Shown here in pieces: positions 59,624 to 64,000 of a stretch of 64,000 nucleotides of DNA (within the stretch, counting starts at the first letter, position 1; each line of letters begins with the position of its first letter). The stretch comes from Thermus brockianus (lineage in GTDB: Bacteria; Deinococcota; Deinococci; Deinococcales; Thermaceae). The stretch lies in assembly GCF_021462505.1 (NCBI RefSeq), contig NZ_JAKEDV010000003.1:173432-237431 (forward strand). Reading direction: 5' to 3'. The position numbers and the translations under genes were made by a program. The notes beneath the pieces were generated by a model that saw only the letters and a list, made by a program, of their open reading frames with translations, was not told the origin of the DNA and searched no databases.

Positions 59624-60277
59624 TCACGAGATCTCCTCCTCTAGCGCCTTGGGGTTAGGGATTTCCACCTTCCGGCCGGAAAGGCGGATCAGCCCCCGCC
59701 GGTAAAGCTCCCCCAGGTTGCGGGAAACCGCCTCGGGCACGGTGCCCAAAAGGGCGGCGAGCTCGGGGTTGGTGGGCAAGGGGAAGCCCTGGCCCTTTGC
59801 CCGCAACTCCTCCAGCAAAAACTCGCAGAGCCTCTCCCGCACCTCGTGGAAGACCAGGCGGTCCAGGAGGTGGAGGAGCTGGCCTTGCCGGCGGGCCAGG
59901 TAGCGGATCAGGGCCCGGGCCAGGGGGGGTCTTTCCTCCACCAGGCGGAAGAAGGCCTCCTTGGGGATGGCCAGGACCTGGCTTTCTTCCAGGGCCTCGG
60001 CGCTGGCGGGGTAGGTGGGCCGTTCCAGGAAAAGGGCCACCTCGGCCAGGACTCGAGCGGGCCCCTCCACGTGGAGGACCACCTGCTTCCTGCCCTCGGG
60101 GTCTAGCTTGTAGACCTTGATGAGCCCCTTTTGCACCACAAAGAGGGCCCGGACGGGCTCCCCCTCCAGAAAGAGCACCTCCCCCTTTCGCAGGGGGCGG
60201 GGTCGGGCTTCCCGGGCCAGGGCTTCCAGGTCCTTGGGGTCCAGCTCGCGGAAGAGGGGTACTTGGGAGAGGTCCAT
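59624..60277 (-). CDS. dnrT: CRP/FNR family regulator, DnrT-like
   Basis: 217 residues. The cyclic-nucleotide-binding-like domain spans about 1-120 (LFRELDPKDLEALA...GEVLFLEGEPVRALFVVQKGLIKVYKLDPEGRKQVV). The helix-turn-helix lies at about 165-205 (LPTNPELAALLGTVPEAVSRNLGELYRRGLIRLSGRKVEI). FNR-type cluster cysteines are absent. Position next to dnrS and opposite narC matches the Thermus DnrS-DnrT regulators of nitrate and nitrite respiration. Confidence 0.88.
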   Translation of the reverse strand: MDLSQVPLFRELDPKDLEALAREARPRPLRKGEVLFLEGEPVRALFVVQKGLIKVYKLDPEGRKQVVLHVEGPARVLAEVALFLERPTYPASAEALEESQVLAIPKEAFFRLVEERPPLARALIRYLARRQGQLLHLLDRLVFHEVRERLCEFLLEELRAKGQGFPLPTNPELAALLGTVPEAVSRNLGELYRRGLIRLSGRKVEIPNPKALEEEIS

Positions 60278-60280
60278 GCT

Positions 60281-62077
60281 TCACCCCTTCAGGGCATCGA
60301 GGCGCCTTTTGGCTTCCTGAAGGAAGGGCTCCAACTTTAAGGCGCGGGCGTAAGCTTCCTTGGCCACTTCCCTGTAGCCTAGGGCCTCGGCCAGGTCCCC
60401 TAGGCGCAGCAGGCCGGAAAGGGCCCTTTCTTGGAGGTAAGTCCGTTCCGCCTCCGCCCACTCCCCGTAGGGGTCGTCGCCGAATAGGGGGCCTTTGTAA
60501 AGCTCCAGGGCCTGGCGGAGGGTTTTGAAGGCGGAAAGCCCATCCTCTAGGTCCGCTTTACGCATGAGCTCCTCAAAACGCTCAAAGTCCAGGAAGCGCC
60601 GCTCCGGGAGGCGCAGGCGGTAATACTCCCCCTCCCGCTCCACGATGCCGGGCAAGGCCTTGCGCAGATGGTAAACGAGGGCGTAAACTTCCTGCCGGGC
60701 CCGCTCGGGCTCCAACTCGGGGAAGAAGGCTTCGGCCAGGTCATCCACGTAGAGGGCCCGGTCCTTGTTGGCCAAAAGGAACTTGAAGAGGCGGTAAGCC
60801 CCGGTGCGGCCAAAGTCCTTGGGGGAGAGCTCCTTGCCGCGGAAGTAGAGGCGGAAGCCTCCCAGGGCGTAGACCTCCAGGTCAAGCTCCCGCGCCCCGT
60901 TTTGAGGAAAGAGGAGGAGGGTAGCGAGCCGGGAAAACCACAAGGCGGGAGCGGCAGGGCCGGTGGGGGGCTTGGGCGGACGGGCGTGAAACAAGGTGCC
61001 CACGGCCACCACTTGCCCCTTGGCCCAAAGGGGCAAGCAGATCCTGGGCCCCCCTTCCGCTTCGGGGCAGTGGGGAAGGCCGTTTTTCAGGCCCACCACC
61101 TCCCCCCGCCAGGCGGGGCAGTCCCGCATGGCGCACGGGGGGACGAGCCCCAGCTCCATCCGCTCGCCGCCGGGGGTCACCAGCCTTACCCCGGTGGCCT
61201 GGGCGAGCCGTTTGAGCGCCTGGAGGAAGGTGTGCCGGGCCTCAGCAACCTCCCCCCGGTAGAGGCGTTCCCCTAGGGCCAAAAGCCCCACCTCGCCCAG
61301 GCGGGTGAGGAGGGTGTAGAGGGTGCTGGCGAAAAGAGGAGCAATGCGGGAAAGGGCCTCGAGGGCCTCCTGGTGGTCCAGTTCCGGGTTCCGCGCCGCT
61401 AGGTTGAGCACGCCGATGAGGCCGTGGGGAAGCTCCAGGGGGTAGCAGATGTAGGTCTGGTAGCCCAGCTGCTTCACCTTTTGCCGCAGGTACCGGGGGT
61501 CTTGCTGCAGAGTGTGGGTGAAGAGGGGTTCCCGATGGAGGGCCACGATTCCCGGGTATCCCTCGCCCAGGTGAAACCATGGTTTCTCCAAAAACGCTTC
61601 CCGGTGTAGCCCCTCATAAGCGGTGAGGATCAGGTGGTGTCCCTCGGGGTCGGCGAGGAAGAGCTCGGCGGCGTCCATGCCCAACCCCTGGCGCAAGACG
61701 CCTAGGAAGCTTTCCAAGGCGTTGGGGAAGGCTTCCGGGTGACGCAGGAGGTGCTGGGTGAGCCGGGAAAGCTCCAGGAGTAGATCCGGGGGTTCAGCCC
61801 GCTCGGGGTAGAGCTCCACCAGGTACCCGCCGTTTTCCCGGTAGCCCTGGCAGCGAAACCGCTTCCCCTTGAGGAGAAGAGGGGTGCTGGCCCGGTAAGC
61901 GCCCCGTTTCAGCTCCCGCTGCACCGGGCAACGGGCGCACAAGGGGCGGCCAAAGGGATCTTGGCCCTGCACCAGCTCGGCGCAGGGGCCTCGGCCTTCC
62001 AGGCCCAAGGAGGGGTCCGCCTCCAGGACCTCGGCCAACCCTTCGGCGGTGAGCCTAAGCCGGACTAGAGGCCGCAT
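60281..62077 (-). CDS. dnrS: DnrS-like regulator: Cys-rich N-terminus, GAF, BTAD-type C-terminus
   Basis: 598 residues. The N-terminus has Cys32, Cys47 and Cys50 (PCAELVQ..LCARC). A GAF domain lies at about 110-265. A second region with several Cys (PPCAMRDCPAW...HCPEAEGGPRIC) lies near 315-350. The C-terminus (about 410-598) resembles the SARP/BTAD DNA-binding and helical-repeat domain (VYALGGFRLYFRGKELSPKDFGRTGAYRLFKFLLANKDRALYVDDLAEAFFPELEPERARQEVYALVYHLRKAL). TACCCT lies 7 bases before the ATG, and an operator palindrome is further upstream. Sensing of NO, O2 or redox state is inferred. Confidence 0.85.
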   Translation of the reverse strand: MRPLVRLRLTAEGLAEVLEADPSLGLEGRGPCAELVQGQDPFGRPLCARCPVQRELKRGAYRASTPLLLKGKRFRCQGYRENGGYLVELYPERAEPPDLLLELSRLTQHLLRHPEAFPNALESFLGVLRQGLGMDAAELFLADPEGHHLILTAYEGLHREAFLEKPWFHLGEGYPGIVALHREPLFTHTLQQDPRYLRQKVKQLGYQTYICYPLELPHGLIGVLNLAARNPELDHQEALEALSRIAPLFASTLYTLLTRLGEVGLLALGERLYRGEVAEARHTFLQALKRLAQATGVRLVTPGGERMELGLVPPCAMRDCPAWRGEVVGLKNGLPHCPEAEGGPRICLPLWAKGQVVAVGTLFHARPPKPPTGPAAPALWFSRLATLLLFPQNGARELDLEVYALGGFRLYFRGKELSPKDFGRTGAYRLFKFLLANKDRALYVDDLAEAFFPELEPERARQEVYALVYHLRKALPGIVEREGEYYRLRLPERRFLDFERFEELMRKADLEDGLSAFKTLRQALELYKGPLFGDDPYGEWAEAERTYLQERALSGLLRLGDLAEALGYREVAKEAYARALKLEPFLQEAKRRLDALKG

Positions 62078-62084
62078 CGCCTTC

Positions 62085-62116
62085 AGGGTAGGCCTCTTCT
62101 CTTAGGACAGATGTCC
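62085..62116. promoter_or_regulatory. dnrS promoter and shared operator between dnrS and narC
   Basis: GGACA-GA-TGTCC (62105-62116) is a perfect interrupted palindrome. On the minus strand its centre is 20.5 bases before TACCCT (62085-62090), the dnrS -10 box, the same distance as at nirK. It lies 57 bases before the narC ATG. Confidence 0.6.
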
Positions 62117-62172
62117 CGGGCTGGGCAAGTGGTTGCGAGGCGGTGCCCCCACACTAAGGGCCGGAGGTGAGG

Positions 62173-62961
62173 ATGAAGCGAAGGCTCTATCCCCTGGTCC
62201 TGGCCTTCCTCCTGGCCCCTGCCTTGGCCCAGGAGGGGAAGGCCCTTTACGGCCAGTTCTGTGCCGGCTGCCACGGGGCCGAGGCCCAGGGCGTCCCCGG
62301 AGCTATCCCGCCTTTGGCCGGGAACCCCAGGGCCTTAGACGAAACCCACGTGGTCCAGGTGGTGCGCCAAGGGCTTTCCGGACCCTTGGAGGTGGGGGGC
62401 GTCACCTACAACGGGGTCATGCCTCCCATGCCGCAGGTTTCCGAGGCCCAAGCCCGGGCCATCGCCCAGTACCTGAAAGGGCTTTCCGGAGCCAAGCCCG
62501 AGGGACCAGCGCCGGTGGCGACCCAAGGGGATCCCGCCTTGGGCCGGGCCCTTTACCTGGGCCAAAGGCCCTTGCAAAACGGCGGCGCTCCCTGCCAGGC
62601 CTGCCATACCGTGGCCGGGTTGGGTTTCCTGGGGGGTGGTTCCCTGGGCAAGGACCTCACGGACGCCGCCAAGCGGCTGGGAGGGGAGGCGGGGCTCACC
62701 GCCTTGCTCACCAACCCCGCCTTTCCGGTGATGCGGGAGGCGTATAGGGGCAGGCCCCTCACCGAAGCCGAAGCCGCCGCTTTGGCTGCGTTCTTGGTGC
62801 AGGCTTCAGAGGAAACCCCCAGGCCATCTTCCTTGTACCTGGGCCGCTTCTTGGTGGCCGGGGTGTTTCTTTTGGGGCTTCTTCTGGTCTACCAGGCGGC
62901 GGTTTGGCAACTCCGCCCCAAGAGCTTGGCGGAGCGCATCCGGAGCCAGCTTAGGAGGTGA
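62173..62961 (+). CDS. narC: Di-heme cytochrome c of the nitrate reductase operon, membrane anchored
   Basis: 262 residues from the ATG after GGAGGTGAGG. There is a signal peptide (about 1-19). The first heme site is Cys30-x2-Cys33-His34 (CAGCH); the second is CQACH near residue 140. Likely axial Met residues are in GVMPPMPQV and [12 protein letters not shown]-terminal membrane span ([20 protein letters not shown]) ends the protein. In Thermus, NarC links the nitrate reductase to the electron chain. It is followed 2 bases later by narG. Confidence 0.93.
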   Translation: MKRRLYPLVLAFLLAPALAQEGKALYGQFCAGCHGAEAQGVPGAIPPLAGNPRALDETHVVQVVRQGLSGPLEVGGVTYNGVMPPMPQVSEAQARAIAQYLKGLSGAKPEGPAPVATQGDPALGRALYLGQRPLQNGGAPCQACHTVAGLGFLGGGSLGKDLTDAAKRLGGEAGLTALLTNPAFPVMREAYRGRPLTEAEAAALAAFLVQASEETPRPSSLYLGRFLVAGVFLLGLLLVYQAAVWQLRPKSLAERIRSQLRR

Positions 62962-62963
62962 GC

Positions 62964-64000
62964 ATGAGAGACTGGATCAAGGAAGTGGAAAACCCGGCGG
63001 AAAGGAAGTGGGAGGAGTTTTACCGCAACCGCTTCCAGCACGACAAAAGGGTGCGCACCACCCATGGGGTGAACTGCACCGGCTCCTGTTCCTGGGAGGT
63101 CTTCGTCAAGGATGGCATCGTCACCTGGGAACTCCAGGCCACGGACTACCCGAGCCTCGAGGCTGGCCTTCCTCCTTACGAGCCCCGGGGGTGCCAGCGG
63201 GGCATCAGCTTTAGCTGGTACCTTTATAGCCCCATCCGGGTGAAGTACCCCTATGCCCGGGGGGCCCTTTTGGACCTCTGGCGGGAGGCTAAGGCCAAGC
63301 ACCAAGACCCTGTGGCTGCCTGGGAGGCCATCCAGAGCGATCCGCACAAGCGTAAGCGCTACCAAAAGGCGAGGGGCAAAGGGGGGTTCCGCCGGGTGAC
63401 CTGGGAGGAAGCCCTGGAACTCATCGCTGCCGCCGTGGTTTCCACGGTGAAGCGGTACGGGCCTGACCGGGTCATCGGGTTTTCTCCCATCCCTGCCATG
63501 AGCCAAATTTCCTACGCCGCTGGAAGCCGCTTCCTCTCCCTCTTGGGCGGCGTTCCCATGAGCTTTTACGACTGGTACTGCGACCTGCCCAACGCTTCGC
63601 CGGAGATCTGGGGGGAGCAGACGGATGTCCACGAGTCCGCTGACTGGTACAATGCCCGCTTCATCGCCGTCATGGGCTCCAACCTCAACATGACCCGCAC
63701 CCCGGACACCCACTTCATCGCCGAGGTGCGGCACGCCGGGGCGAAGCTCACCGTGTTCAGCCCCGACTTCTCCCAGGTTTCCAAGTACGCTGACTGGTGG
63801 ATTCCCATAAACCCCGGTCAGGACGGTGCTTTCTGGATGGCGGTGAACCATGTCCTCCTAAAGGAGTTCTACGCCGATAAGGAGGTGCCCTACTTTCAGG
63901 AATACCTGAAGCGCTACACGGATAGCCCCTTCCTGGTGGAGATCAAGGATGGCCGTCCCGGGCGCTACCTCCGGGCGAACCGCCTTTCAGCGTACGCCGA
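62964..64000 (+). CDS. narG: Respiratory nitrate reductase alpha subunit, 3' end cut by window
   Basis: The first 345 residues of NarG. The N-terminal [4Fe-4S] ligands are His34, Cys38 and Cys42 ([15 protein letters not shown]), with another Cys in PRGCQRG. The molybdopterin domain begins ([45 protein letters not shown]), and the molybdenum-ligating Asp region [20 protein letters not shown] is present. GGAGGTGAG precedes the ATG. It oxidises quinol to reduce nitrate to nitrite as part of NarGHI; the rest of the operon is outside the window. Confidence 0.97.
   Translation, partial: MRDWIKEVENPAERKWEEFYRNRFQHDKRVRTTHGVNCTGSCSWEVFVKDGIVTWELQATDYPSLEAGLPPYEPRGCQRGISFSWYLYSPIRVKYPYARGALLDLWREAKAKHQDPVAAWEAIQSDPHKRKRYQKARGKGGFRRVTWEEALELIAAAVVSTVKRYGPDRVIGFSPIPAMSQISYAAGSRFLSLLGGVPMSFYDWYCDLPNASPEIWGEQTDVHESADWYNARFIAVMGSNLNMTRTPDTHFIAEVRHAGAKLTVFSPDFSQVSKYADWWIPINPGQDGAFWMAVNHVLLKEFYADKEVPYFQEYLKRYTDSPFLVEIKDGRPGRYLRANRLSAYA

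Overview
The window is very GC-rich chromosomal DNA of a Thermus species. The evidence is strong C/G bias at third codon positions, many GTG starts, 4-base overlaps between neighbouring genes, and proteins of Thermus type (menaquinone futalosine enzyme MqnC, ThyX, long MetRS, adenosine-specific kinase, BmpA-like nucleoside binder). The copper nitrite reductase has the three-domain architecture and the unusual Ser/Gln active-site pair described for Thermus scotoductus. I cannot name the species from sequence alone.

Bases 1-44000 are mostly core genome. They hold outer-membrane biogenesis genes (TamB-like, OmpH/Skp-like, LptC/LptA-like, FemAB-like), metabolism (tdh, PQQ sugar dehydrogenase, mtnA, pheA, trpBA, mqnC, rpiA, bcp), DNA ligase and thyX, and a nucleoside-type ABC ATPase with its binding protein. 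Further on are metG with a candidate attenuator, a C-terminal processing protease, ftsE-hpf and ftsX-envC as two separate units, a MoxR-DUF58-VWA-VWA cluster, a dehydrogenase/aldolase pair, a P1 peptidase and an HtrA-like protease. No rRNA, tRNA, CRISPR or intact insertion sequence was seen.

From about 44090 to the right edge lies a nitrogen-oxide respiration island. In order: a YwiC-like membrane protein; a tight operon of ScdA_N-like, cupin and short heme-copper-like membrane proteins; an NsrR-like Rrf2 regulator; a three-subunit heme-copper enzyme with a CuA subunit whose active site looks like an NO reductase; two small membrane proteins; nirK; nirS-nirJ-cytochrome c; a MarR regulator with a cysteine-rich tail; a cytochrome P460-like protein; a 7Fe ferredoxin; feoABC; the regulators dnrT and dnrS; and narC-narG, cut by the window end. 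Together they would reduce nitrate to nitrite to NO to N2O, supply iron, and sense NO or oxygen.

Two recurring regulatory patterns stand out. About 19 genes (plus a metG leader peptide) have a -10-like hexamer 6-7 bases before the start codon, implying leaderless mRNAs. In the island, a GGACA-N2-TGTCC palindrome recurs at nirK, nirS and dnrS/narC, and the NO reductase, nirK and nirS promoters share a second conserved block running from the -10 into the 5' UTR.
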